Shown in pieces: positions 12,480 through 24,045 of a DNA stretch of 64,000 bases. The notes under the pieces were generated by a model that made no database searches, was not told where the DNA came from, and was given only the letters and a program-made list of their open reading frames with translations. A program made the translations under genes and the position numbers. This DNA comes from Omphalotus guepiniiformis. Taxonomy: Eukaryota; Basidiomycota; Agaricomycetes; Agaricales; Omphalotaceae. Location of the stretch: positions 806,001 through 870,000 of the forward strand of contig JAQOOI010000062.1 in assembly GCA_028554645.1 (NCBI GenBank). The letters are read 5' to 3'. Within the stretch, counting starts at the first letter, position 1; the number at the start of each line of letters is the position of its first letter.

Positions 12480-13298
12480 CGAGCGGAAGAGCAGGAGATT
12501 TTTTTTGTAGGTCCAGCACTTGGCACTACCGCACCTCGGTTTATGTACCTTGGGAGCGAGCAATTCGGGTTCGGCTGATGAAAAATTGTCAGGGGGCGTA
12601 ATTGATAAGCTCACCAGAGGTGCAAGTAAATTTCCTTTATGCGGGTGCTCAAAGTCATAAAAGTATCCATCTCCGCGGAGTCTGTACACATAAGGAAAGA
12701 CCCTGTAGGGATTGTAGGGCGTTCATGAGCACCGTGGGGAGCATCAGGAATATATGAGGAGACTCGACCTCATACGCCCATACAAAATAGCTGCTGTTGT
12801 CTGTTGTCGCGATGGACACCTAAGCAATTTGCTGTATTTGCCGGTATTCTAACGCCAAATGGAGATTAAACTGACACATTTTCCGGGACAGAGTACAATC
12901 AAACATGAATGCAGGCTTTACGATCAGCTGAGAAATACTTTTTGCTGAGACTTGGATAGCCTGGAGAGTCCGCTTTCCTAATGCGCACATTTTGAGCTTC
13001 TGGCGCATGAGACTAGTGTTCAAATTAGCAGGTCTCGCGTCATCTCACAGGCGCGACACATACCATACGGACACGAAGAAGTCTGACAAACAAATGCAAG
13101 GACAGTACGCCGAGATTCCGAGAATATTCAGGCAACCATAAACGACATACAATTGAGACCTGTCGTTCGGTTTTTCTCGGTACCGGCACGAGTAAATCTA
13201 GCACGATGCACATTTTGCATGTCTATAGAGCGACTTGTCAACTCGACTATAGCTTTGGGTATTGTGTACAGTCGTAGCCAGAAACATCAAAGGAGCCA
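12480..13298. other. Intergenic region between ligase and desaturase
   Basis: This is the promoter region of the minus-strand ligase and the 3' flank of the minus-strand desaturase. Short open frames here (for example 12820-13023, minus) show no family motif and I do not call them genes. Confidence 0.45.
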
Positions 13299-14828
13299 TC
13301 AACGCAACGTTTCGGTGATGTACAAACGCTGAGAAGGTACAATAGTGTGCTCCGCGGGTGTTTCCACACCTCCTGCCAATACGCCGACCCTCATCATGGA
13401 TAACAGCTTCCGAATCAGGCAATAGTTAGTGGCGTTGAACACAAAAGAGATGGAAACCATACGTTATGCGCAGCGTTCGAATGGGCGTAAATCCCTCCGA
13501 AAAATGCCGCAGTCATATCCTTGCCTGAACTTTTCGTTAAAAGGGTAGCACCGCCCGGATGTTGATCTACAAATGACGACGCGTCGTGTATAAAGCCAGA
13601 TACGAGGATCAAAGTGCGCGAGTTCGCTTCCTCTTGATCTGTTTTTGGAATCATTCAGGTGTCGATCATAGGCTGTGGGCACTATTACACTTACACGTCT
13701 CCCATGTAACAATCGGTAAGTTGTCTGAAGGGGTAGGCCAAGACAAGGAATCCTGAACTTGCTTCAGCTCTTTTAGCTTCATTGTCAAAGCACCTTTGAT
13801 TATCTCATTGTGCGGGAACACTCGAAGGTTACTGGCGAGTCCCAAGAATTTACAGGTAGCAATAAACCATTTGGTGGGATCATACTGATACCACAAAAAC
13901 GCGTTGCGATAGTCCATCGGAAATTGATGATGAAAGTTGTGATAACCCTCGCCCATAGTCAAAATTGCTGACAAGAAATGGTCACGAGGAGTCAGTCTGT
14001 CGTCATATGGGGTTGAACCAAGGTAATGAGCGATGGAATTGATGCAGAAAGTGCTCTAAATATATGATCAGTCAGTGTCAGTGATGCATTACGAGGACCC
14101 GAAAGAGGGTTTACTGACATGGTGAGCGACAGCGAGGCGTAAGCAACCAGCAAAGTAAAATCCCCCTTTCCAATCATTCCAGAGCACACCCGGTATAACG
14201 ATCGGTACCACAAAGCCAAAAAATAACGCAAAGATGAAGTACCATTGGTGTTGATATTGGACTAGCGGGTCGTTCCGAAGGTCAGAAATATCCGCGGTGC
14301 CGGAGCGGAGGTCAGTTTTAAAAAGCATCCAACCTATATGTGTCCAGAGGAGACCACGATTCGAGTCGTACGGGTCTCGATCAGTATCCGTGTGGCGATG
14401 ATGAGAACGGTGTGCTCGAGACCACCAGTAGCACGACCCTTGTACCGCACTGGACCCTCCAAAGATCAGGAACCACCGAAGAGGCTGGGATGCATTGTAT
14501 GATCTATGTGACCATAACCGGTGATATCCTGCGAACGCGCCAGTTATATAAGTATCTCGGCGCTTTCGTAGTGGCAGATTTTTTACCGGCAGTAATACCT
14601 GAAATGGGGTTTAGCAAGGACAGATGAAGGACAATGCGATTCCTCACCCAACATAGTAAATACATAATACAGGACCGAGAACCACGCTGTTTGGCGATAT
14701 AAAGGTACCAAAAGCAGGCCAACGAGAGCTATAGAGGGTGTTATAGTAAGGACTGCGACGTTGAACCATCGTACTCCTCTGATGACAGGAAAATTCTGAG
14801 TTAGGGTAGTCGTGGGTAGCAAAAACAT
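13299..14828 (-). CDS. Delta-9 fatty acid (acyl-CoA) desaturase with cytochrome b5 domain
   Basis: ER-membrane di-iron desaturase of the OLE1/stearoyl-CoA family, which places the first double bond in acyl-CoA. The N-terminus has hydrophobic helices (NVAVLTITPSIALVGLLLV). All three histidine boxes are present: HRLWSH, completed across the intron between ITAG and YHRLWSH near 14550-14605; HRSHHRHTD near 14395; and HNFHHQF near 13930. The C-terminal cytochrome b5 domain carries DQHPGGATLL near 13550 and AHSNAAHN near 13475, giving both haem histidines. The end reads TETLR then TGA. The ATG at 14828 gives a shorter N-terminus than yeast Ole1, so an upstream exon is possible. The family usually supplies oleate and palmitoleate. 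It lies next to an acyl-CoA ligase on the same strand. Confidence 0.92.
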
Positions 14829-15953
14829 GATGAGGTTGAAAGCAGCTCCCGGTAAATAACAGGATATCTGTCCCCTCGAATCAGCACGGGAAACTTCGGT
14901 CTGAATTGAAAGAGGCGTTACGCCGAATAGTAATATGATATTTAGTCAAGAATAAGCGTGGAGGCAGTATTGGTTTTGATTCCGACCAAGATCCCTGCGC
15001 ATTCTCGTTTTTAAGGTGCTTGAAATAGAAGGCAATAACCCGCCCAAGCCCGAAAAAGCGGCAATATAATGTGCCGGGCATGCGCCGAGATGAGATTTGT
15101 ACAGACATGCTGCAGATAAGAAAGGTTTTCTAGGGCGAATCCGATCGGACTGGAACAATTCGGGCACAGTAATTCCAGCAAACGGCCCCAAACGGTTCAC
15201 TGGGTTTTGTCGTATTCGCCATTTATGTACCGTCGACAGGAAAAAGGGAGGATGTCACAAGAAAATGAAAAATATTTTATTCCTCTACCACAACAAAGCT
15301 TTCCATCAGAAATCCGCACAAGTTGTAAAAGATAACGGCACACCATGAAGACGCGTGAGATACAGGTCAAACGTGTTTCTGACACCGTCCGTCTTTCCTG
15401 ATATCCAAAAAGACTGCTTCTGCTTATATGACGAGTTTGACGAGTTAAAGTTGGAAGAAGTAGACCGGGAAGCAGACAGGATGTATTTGATCCCTGAGAT
15501 GTCCCTGAGATGTGAATGTAAAGAGCCTATACGTTTGAAGGAATCTGTATGATTGCGTTCTTTCCGCAGGCGATGAACGGAGTTGGTGAGTCTGGTGAGT
15601 GACGAGTACGCGTGCCCGCTCCCATGCTGGGTATTACGTACACGTGCTGATTCATATCCTCTTTCTTCCAGCTTCATTTCTTACATGATGTGTTCAGCCG
15701 ACGAACCTTTTATGTCAATTCTTCGTTCTCACCTTGCTAGTTTTAGAGTCGACAGGTATATGTTGCGCTCATGACCTTTCCTCGCTAATCTGCCTCACGG
15801 CCCGGGAAGTTCGACATGCAGAAGTACGGGTGAAGTATATGGTCATATCGTGTTCTCCCTTGGTTGCAGGTCGTCACGCGGTCTCTGAAGATGAACCCAG
15901 GAAAACTAGGAAAACCAGGTTCTTCTGACACTGGAGAACAGTCCCACCGTTCG
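14829..15953. other. Divergent intergenic region
   Basis: This separates the desaturase (-) from the SMP-30-like gene (+) and should hold both promoters. Open frames on both strands around 15306-15677 overlap each other and show no recognisable motif, so I do not call them. A small unrecognised gene cannot be excluded. Confidence 0.4.
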
Positions 15954-17634
15954 ATGTTGAATTCGAAGACTATCCTCAGTGCGGCTGCTATCGCCTGCGC
16001 AGCGTTGGTGCTGGCTACCTCGAGTACGAGTGGCGATGATGTTGCTACTACTCTAGTTCAGCCGTCTCAAGCCGTGGTGGGTACCACGTTCATTTTCTCA
16101 CTGGAATTAATGACTAGATATCTCTTTGTATCTTAGTTCATCGATCCCCGTTCGTTTGCTGTAATGGGACAAAATGCAAACTTTCGTCAATCTTCTTTCG
16201 ATAAAGCGTCGTTCTTCAATCCTACAGACACCGAACCTCCCTTTTTCCAGATATTCAATGAGGGATTTTTGTCAATACTAGGATCCAACGCTTCGATCCG
16301 TGAGATTGCCTCGAACGCGACCTTTGCATTCGCCCATGAGGCCCCCATTTACAATCAACCCACTGATGAATTGTTTTTCGCTGCAAATGATGGCGGACCT
16401 TTGGGTATGAGTGATCTGGACCACAACAGCAAGGTCGGAAAGATCAACTTGAAGGATGTCGAGGCGGCTTTAGCCGCAAGTGCGTCAGGCCCTGTGAATG
16501 TCCCTGTAACTGAAGTAAGTTTACCGTATTTTCGTCATGGTGGGCGTCAAACATCTGATATCTTCGCCGTAAGCTGGATCTACCAGATACGATACAGGTA
16601 TGGATATTCTGCCTGGGTTCAGAGATCTAGCTGAAATAATTTGTCTTGTCAGATGACAAACGGAGGAACAGGACCATACAATTCCTCCTTGCTGTTCATC
16701 ACATCAGGTCGTGGCCCTTTGCTGCCTTCAATTGCTCTTGTGAATCCATTGCCTCCGCATAACGTTACCGTCCTCCTGGACAACTACTTCGGCCGACAAT
16801 TCAACTCTTTGAATGATATCAAGGTCCATCCAACTAATGGAAAGATATTCTTTACTGACGTCACGTTCGTATCTTGCTAGTGTCATAGCTTTTGCTTCTT
16901 AACTTGTTCCACTGCACATGCTGATAGTCTACTACCCGCTCTAGTTATGGTTTCTTAAATCGCTTCCGTCCTGCTCCTCTCATGCCCAGTCAAGTTTACC
17001 GCTTTGATCCAGACACAGGCGCTGTGCGAGTAGTTGCGGATGGGTTCGACAAATGCAATGGCGTCGCTTTCTCTATGGACGGAAATACCGCCTACGTGTG
17101 AATACTCCTTGCCTCCTGCTCCCATCGTGTATTCACTGATTACTCTTTGCAGTACAGACACCGGATCAAGTGGCGGCTTTCTAGGAAATAATCAAACAGA
17201 ACCTGCCAGCATGTAAGTATGGGCACAAGTTTGATTCACACCCTGTGTATTGACTACCTATGACAGTTACGCTTTTGACGTGGATCCGGTCTCCCACGTT
17301 TTCAAGAACCGACGTGTTCTAGCCTACTCAGATGCGGGGGTTCCTGATGGAATACAACTGGACACTAATGGCAATATCTACAGTGGATGCGGTGACGGAG
17401 TCCAGGTCAATGTCATACATGCAACTCTGAGTGTCCTGGCTCTCATCGCTTTCTTTTTACCCACAGGTTTGGAGCCCTGACGGCACTCTACTCGGGAAAT
17501 TCTTTTTGGGCACGACCTCCGCGAATATGGTGTTTGCAGGAGACGGTAGATTGGTTATTATGGCAGAAACCAGCATCTTCCTCGCCCAAATAGCTGCGAA
17601 AGGCTTTCCCCTTGGCGGCCCTTCCAGTTTCTGA
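15954..17634 (+). CDS. SMP-30/gluconolactonase-like beta-propeller protein, secreted or membrane-anchored
   Basis: Member of the SMP-30/gluconolactonase/LRE-like six-bladed beta-propeller family, whose characterised members hydrolyse lactones in a metal-dependent way. MLNSKTILSAAAIACAALVL looks like a signal peptide or single membrane anchor; an in-frame upstream ATG at 15891 would make it a type II anchor. Later exons carry FAFAHEAPIYNQPTDELFFA, NSLNDIKVHPTNGKIFFTD near 16805, FDKCNGVAFSMDGNTAYV near 17045 followed across an intron by TDTGSSGG, GVPDGIQLDTNGNIYSGCGD near 17340 and NMVFAGDGRLVIMAE near 17530. These are the acidic and asparagine turns that bind metal in this family. Small introns separate them and the frame stays open to TGA at 17632-17634. 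Physiological substrate is unknown. Confidence 0.85.
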
Positions 17635-18272
17635 TTCCTTGCCATCTATCAAATTCAAATTTAACGGCTCCAATGAAGTATGTACTGTTCAGTTATCGAA
17701 AATATGTACACCTCAATCACCTCACTCGGTGCTTGTACTTTCCTTCCATAAACCTGCTCCATTCCACCTGTCGTTGAAATTACATTGCAGGATTCGCAGT
17801 TCTTCAATCTGAAGATATGTGTAGTAGTTATAGATCTTCTAAAAACAGTCATTGCGGAAGATCTACAGAGTAAGTTTAATAGGCGCCACTTCTCCAAATA
17901 AATGCTTTCAGTTCGGAAGTTGTAAGTAAATACCGCAGGAAACCGACTTGAAATTTCATGTCTATGTCTGTCTTTCTAAGGTTGTATACTCAACTTCCTA
18001 CTTTGACGGCGCAATCGTCGCGGATCCAGTAGAAACTGCGAAGAGACTTCATAAACCGCAAAGTTATCGTTCGAAGCGAATATGGTTTGTTGATATGACT
18101 TCAGAATCTTTTGAGTAATGAAGAAGGGAACTTCAATTACAGCGTTAGTGTAGTATTTGTCAGAGGTGCTAATGCACTCGTATGTCATTTTCTCAGACAG
18201 TCAAGGTTCTGACGATGAAATCTTCACGCTTTTATCGGAATCACAGCGTATGATTGTTCGGACCAAAAAGAG
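17635..18272. other. Intergenic region between convergent genes
   Basis: This is AT-richer spacer between the SMP-30-like gene (+) and the Rrp43 gene (-). I see no coding motif on either strand. It presumably holds both 3' UTRs. Confidence 0.5.
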
Positions 18273-19630
18273 TTACCCGTACACTATACTTTTCAAAGTT
18301 CCATGTCGCTTCTTCGCCAACGCAATGCATTGCGACAGGCTATCTTTTTCCTCCCCGCTACGTCCGTCGGCATTATCACCACCTTCTGCTGCTTCCCTGA
18401 TACCGGCCCCTAGTTGTGATGCAGCTAGAACATTGCCTTGCGCGTCCAGCAATACGGAGACTGTAGTGTCCAAAAGAGGCTCCTCGAACGCGGTAGGGTC
18501 TGCGAGAATATAGGTCCTAATGAACGGATCGAAGCCAAACCACATTAGAATTTGAATGATCACAGAACCAACCCTCAAAATATAATGAAGAGAGAAGTAG
18601 AAGATATTCATAACACCTCAATGATCGAGGGCCCAGAAACAGTAAGATGAACGCACCCAGCAAAAACTCCAAATGAAAAGGCCAGAGGGAGTAAATCTTC
18701 TTGTAATCTTAGCTTCAAAGCAGGTTTAGACGGATCAGAATCAGGTAGAGAACAAATTGTGCGGTTCAGTTCAGCATCATAAGTTGCATGCGGTAAGGTA
18801 GCTATACCACAACATAATCAGATCAATTGTGTTGTCCTTACGAGGAATAAACACCTAGTATTCCTCAGCGCGCAAATCATTGCCAAAATGGCTGCATCGA
18901 ACACATTCCCATCATAGTTAATCACAGTTGCATCGACGTATAGCACCCAGGCGGATTTTCCAGGATGAATACATAGAGACGAGAGCGGTAAGATGTTGTG
19001 CTCTACAAACACTTCGTTCACTCTTTCGGAGAGGACCTGTGCCTCCTCTGTCGGTGGACCAGGTTTGAATTTGGGCGAACAGAGAGCGGGAAGATCAATA
19101 TTAGGAACTGCATTCGCGACGGCCCTATTAGATAAAGACGATGAAAATGAAGGATGAGCACACCCAAGAACCCTTCATCCGGTCTGTCCAACTCAGGTTC
19201 GCAAATTTCGGCTTTGACGCCGCATACGATGGTGGTACTGCCTAGTCGAACGAGGGCAGACCCTGAAGCGGTAGATATCGAACCTGAAAGAGCGAGAATA
19301 TAAGAAGTTTTAGCGCGTGCAAGAAGGAGATTGATATCGCGATTCAGCAATGAAGAGGGTTGGATGCTGAGAACTGGATTCCCCACCGACATTAACCTCA
19401 ACATTCCTCCACACATCGTCGGTTTGTGCATCGACCTCCATTTGCACGCTTGAGTTCAAGCTGATGCTTCGTCCATCTGGCCTGATACCCTCGTTTAAAA
19501 ACCGCTCCAAATATATTCGAGGATGCAGTCGCTGAAATGTCGCCGCTTTTAATGCTTCAGATTGTTCTGGGGAGAGCGACTGATTTGAATCAACAGAGGT
19601 AGCAGGTGGCATTGAGGATGTAGACGCCAT
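18273..19630 (-). CDS. RRP43: Exosome complex subunit Rrp43 (EXOSC8-like)
   Basis: RNase PH-fold subunit of the nuclear and cytoplasmic RNA exosome ring; in eukaryotes these ring subunits are catalytically inactive and hold RNA and the nucleases. The N-terminus has the family pattern [20 protein letters not shown] followed by [12 protein letters not shown]. Next come [20 protein letters not shown] and [19 protein letters not shown] near 19190-19290. Then [20 protein letters not shown] near 19050-19120, [20 protein letters not shown] and [20 protein letters not shown] near 18880-18990, and [20 protein letters not shown] near 18470. The order matches human EXOSC8 better than EXOSC7. The last exon ends SIVYG. 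The C-terminus may be slightly different if a further exon exists. ATG 19630 precedes a Ser/Pro-rich leader that looks natural. Confidence 0.85.
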
Positions 19631-20097
19631 CTCGCATATATAACGATCCAGGGAGTTCAGGTCAAGAAAAAAAATTCAAGTGAACGCGTTCAAGTATGTA
19701 ACGTCACTCTTACACAATTCTAACCTTACCACTAACAAATATCCTTTAAACGTCTTTTATTCATGTTCGTCGTCAGAAAGCGTACACGAAAAACGCACGA
19801 GAAACTAGTAGCGCGTTGCAGAGTAAAGATAAAATGAAAATAAAAAGATTGATGCAAAAAAGAGAGCATTTTTACAGGTCCTATGTCTACCCACGAAGCT
19901 GGAAATAGGAGGAGTTCAGTGGCTAGACGACGCTGGCCACCTAGTCTGGACAGACGGTACCAGAGGACCCCAAATCCCACAATCATATAACGGTTCGTCC
20001 GTCTCAAACACAGCTAGTCCCCACTTCCTTATTATGACTGCTTCTACAATCCCGTCTTCTTTCACTGGTCTACATTCAATATCAGGATGTCAACCGT
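19631..20097. other. Intergenic spacer
   Basis: Promoter side of the Rrp43 gene and 3' flank of the aconitase gene, both on the minus strand. I see no gene. A short minus-strand open frame at 19732-20007 lies in the probable aconitase 3' UTR. Confidence 0.5.
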
Positions 20098-23000
20098 TTA
20101 CTGACCTTTGGCCTTGGCAGCCATCTGAGAGGCCTAGTCAGCTCTTGTTCAAATGTGAATACGTTTCGATGAACATACCAAGTTAAGAGCAGAGCCAGCC
20201 TTGAACCACTCAATTTGACCTTCGTTGAATGAGTGAGCAAGGGCAATCTCCTCCTTCGATCCATCAGCGTGCTTCAAAACCAGGGTCAAATTCTTCCCAG
20301 GGGCAAAACTCTCCAATCCCAGAATGTCAACCACGTCGTCGGAGCGGACCTTATCGTAGTCTTCAGGGTTGACGAAGGTCAGGGCAAGCATACCCTGCTT
20401 CTTCAAGTTGGTCTCGTGGATACGAGCGAAGGACCTGACGATGATGGCGAGACCACCGAGGAAACGGGGCTCCAGAGCAGCGTGCTCACGAGATGAACCT
20501 TCACCGTAGTTGTGGTCACCAATCACAACCCACTTAATGCCCTTCTCGCGGTAGTAGGCAGCGGTCTGGGGAACACCATCGTAATCACCAGTGAGCTGGT
20601 TCCTGACCTTGTTGGCTTCCCCATTCTCCGCGTTGATAGCGCCAATCAAGCAGTTTTCTGATTCAGAGCATGAATAAAACATAGGAACAGCACTCAGGAA
20701 CGCAGCTTACGAGAGATGTTTTCAAGGTGACCGCGGTACTTGAGCCAGGGTCCACCAGCAGAAATGTGGTCAGTCGCTAAGAGGAGAATGAGAACGGAGC
20801 AAAACGTGTTATACCGATGTACACTCACTGCACTTGCCCTTCGCCTTGATGAGGATAGGGAGATCAGTGGGAGTCTTTCCGTCCCAGGGCTGGAAGGGCT
20901 TCAAAAGCTGAAGACGGTCACTCTTAGGGTTAACTGCAACAGCAACACTGGCGCGGTCAGCGGGAGGAGGCTGGAAAGTGTTCTGTCCGGGATCATAACC
21001 TCTAGGAGGAAGCTCGTTGCCGTTGGGCTCAGAAAACTTGAAGGGCTTGCCATCAGAACCAATGAGGGAATCGGTCACAGGGTTGAAGGTGAGCGAGCCA
21101 CCGAAGGCCATGGCGGTGACGATGTCCGGGGAGGCGACGAAAGCGTGAGTAGCCGGGTTAGCATCGTTACGACCAGTGAAGTTACGGTTGTAGGACGTGA
21201 TGACTGTGAGTAATAGGCGTCAACAGATTGCTTTATGAATCATAAGCGTTGGACTTACTGGAATTGGCTTCACCCTTCTTGACATCTTTTCGGTCCCATT
21301 GACCAATGCAAGGACCACAAGCGTTGGCTAGAACAAGGCCACCGACGCTTTCGAAGGCGCCGATCTGTCCATCACGCTCAATGGTCGCCCTGACTTGCTC
21401 GGAACCGGGGGTGATAGTGAACTTGCTCTTGACGTCGAGACCGTGGTTAGCAGCTTCAGTGGCGATAGAGGCAGAGCGAGACATGTCCTCGTATGAAGAG
21501 TTGGTGCATGAACCGATGAGAGCAACCTTCAATTCCTCAGGCCAGTTGTTTTTCTTCACCTCCTCAGCAAACTTAGACAAAGGAGTAGCAAGATCGGGAG
21601 TGAAGGGACCGTTGATGTGGGGCTCAAGTTCCGAAAGGTTCTGAACAGGAAACTTAGGATCGGGCTGCGACCAGATGATAGCAAGATACTCACGATGTCA
21701 ATGACCTGATCATACTCCGCACCTGCATCGGCCTTAAGGTTGGCCGAGAAGGATTGAGCATACTTGGCAATCTCTTCACGCTTGGTAGCGTTCAAGTAGT
21801 CGACCATACGGTGATTGAACGGGAACAAGGAGGTGGTAGCACCAATTTCAGCACCCATATTACAGATCGTCGCCATACCAGTGCAAGAAAGAGACTCGAC
21901 ACCAGAACCCATGTATTCAACAATTGCACCAGTTCCTCCCTTAACGGTCAGAATGCCAGCAACCTTGAGAATGACATCTTGTAACGAAACACATGAGCGT
22001 TGATAGTTGAATAACAAAGCAATACGCTTACCCTTAGGAGTGGTCCAGCCGCTAATTTTACCAGTCAAGTTCACACCAATGACCTTAGGGCATTTCAGCT
22101 CCCAAGGGATACCAGCCATAACATCCACAGCGTCGGCACCACCAACGCCGCAAGCAATCATACCAAGACCACCAGCATTCGGAGTATGAGAGTCAGTACC
22201 AATCATAAGACCTCCGGGGAACGCATAGTTTTCAAGAATGATTTGGTGAATGATACCAGAACCGGGTTTCCAGAAACCAAGACCGTACTGAAAGGGCAGA
22301 CTGGGTCAACGTTCGCTCTTAAACTAAAAATGCACACCATACCTTTGCAGTAGCAGTTGCCAAAAAGTCGTAAACTTCCTTGTTAATGTCAATAGCGCGA
22401 GCCAAATCCTTGACACCTCCTATCTGAGCTTCGATAAGATGGTCACAATGTACGGTAGTAGGAACCGCAGCAGTGTCCATTCCGGCAGACATGAACTGCA
22501 AAAGAGCCATCTGAAGAATGCGACATCAGAAAACGTTGCCAGCAAGCGCAGCAATGCATCAACATACCTGAGCTGTAGCATCCTGGCAGGCGACGCGCTG
22601 GAGGAAAAAGGGGGAGTCAAAAAAGTGGTAAATGGCGAGAGAAGACTAAGTAGACACATACATCAGGTCTGAGCTTGAGATAGCTCGTTCCTCGCTCGAT
22701 GTCCTGACCATGAGGGTCGTCAAGATGACCGTACAAAATCTTCTCTGACAACGTTAGAGGGCGTTGAAGACTGTAGAACGAGTCATCAATAGGTTATTCT
22801 CAACCTTTTAAGCTTTGGTCATAAGCTCACCGGTCGCGGACAACTGCGAGGTTATCCTCAATCCTCTGATAGTTGATATAAGCACCCTTCTCAAGCAAGG
22901 ACATAGGAACTTTAGTGTCCCCGATTCTGGGAGCGACGGTGGCCATGCCAGCGGCCAGCCGCCGCATAGCATTTGCGGCGCGATTGGAGAGGTTGAGCAT
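20098..23000 (-). CDS. ACO1: Aconitate hydratase, mitochondrial
   Basis: Iron-sulfur enzyme interconverting citrate and isocitrate in the TCA cycle. [20 protein letters not shown] is an Arg-rich, acid-free presequence expected to target mitochondria, followed by [20 protein letters not shown]. Later exons give [19 protein letters not shown] near 22405, [20 protein letters not shown] near 22160, the substrate and cluster region [17 protein letters not shown] near 21490 and [16 protein letters not shown] near 21310, with Cys-x-x-Cys for the 4Fe-4S cluster. The C-terminal swivel domain has [20 protein letters not shown] near 20480 and [16 protein letters not shown], then a tiny last exon MAAKAKGQ and TAA at 20098-20100. 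Exons join in frame and all family landmarks are present. Long antisense open frames over this gene reflect its codon bias. Confidence 0.95.
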
Positions 23001-24045
23001 CGTCAAGGACGATGAGGAAAGAGGAAAAAACGAAGATGGAGGAGGTCAACGTCAGAGAAGTCGTCGTTCCGGTATTTGCCATAATCTATTTATCCCGTTC
23101 CATCCACGTGAATGATTTGGGGCCATGCCGCTTGCCGACATCTGTCGACCAATCAAAGGCTGAGCTTTACATGCCGTCGGGTTTCCTGTGGCCGCTCGCT
23201 TTCTACATAATCCGCCATAGTTCAGCCACAAGTCAACTACTTGTCCGCTCAACAGCCGCGTTTGTCACATCTTCGGCCGAGAAATATATTGCAATGCCCC
23301 TTACTGTTGCTCTCACTCTACTGCAAGATTCTTTCCATCGGTTCACGTACGAAGGAACTCGTAAGGCAAATACTTCATCCTTTTCTTATCTCAACTCCGG
23401 GCAGGGTAGTGCTCGCGAACCATAGTGTTCTGCTGGCACCAATTACTTGTAGAGCGTTTGCCTCGGAAGAGCGAATGAAATTGAGCATATTTCGTATGTA
23501 GATGAAAAGGGTTGAGTTCCCCCGCATTTACCTTACCCCGCTTTCCGAATAAATGGGCTCGCCGATCCCGTCAAGTCCAGACCTAGTTCCCCGCATATGT
23601 GAGCTCATTGAGCTCTTCATTCTGACAACGCCACGCTCGGGAACTTTGTGCCACTGACATTGCTGAGCCTTCAATTCGTTGATGTTTCTTTCGTTTCATC
23701 TGCTGCCGTCTTCCTCGAGTCACTCACATACAACAAATCTTTTATTCAAGGTCAAAGCTGAATGATGCACCATTGTCGATCAGGTACTCACTACCCTGTT
23801 CTCTCTGTATTGAACCAACTACCAATGCTTTTGATTGTGCTCTAACCCGGGTCACCCCAATGGCGGTAAAACAAGCCCAGTATAAACGGTAGGTAAATGA
23901 ATGGTACACGGTATAGTAGTCTATGTAGGGAATCCTCGCTGGTCCAAATGCAATAATGATACATGTCCTATCATGTCCTATCCAAACAGCAGTAGTCTAG
24001 CAAACAACAAAAATCTAAAGAGGAAAAAACGGAAACAGCGTCATA
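23001..24045. other. Upstream region of the aconitase gene
   Basis: About 1 kb between the aconitase start and the stop codon of the TDT transporter. Plus-strand open frames at 23012-23501 overlap the aconitase promoter and show no family motif. The rest looks non-coding, with a short AT-rich 3' flank near 23990-24040. Confidence 0.45.

Noticed and set aside
15306..15677. Overlapping plus and minus open frames between the desaturase and SMP-30-like genes
   Set aside because: Both strands are open in the same place without motifs, signal peptide or splice pattern; more likely promoter sequence.
20740..21644. Long plus-strand open frames opposite the aconitase gene
   Set aside because: They mirror aconitase exons in codon-biased DNA, show no family motif, and end near exon borders of the true gene.
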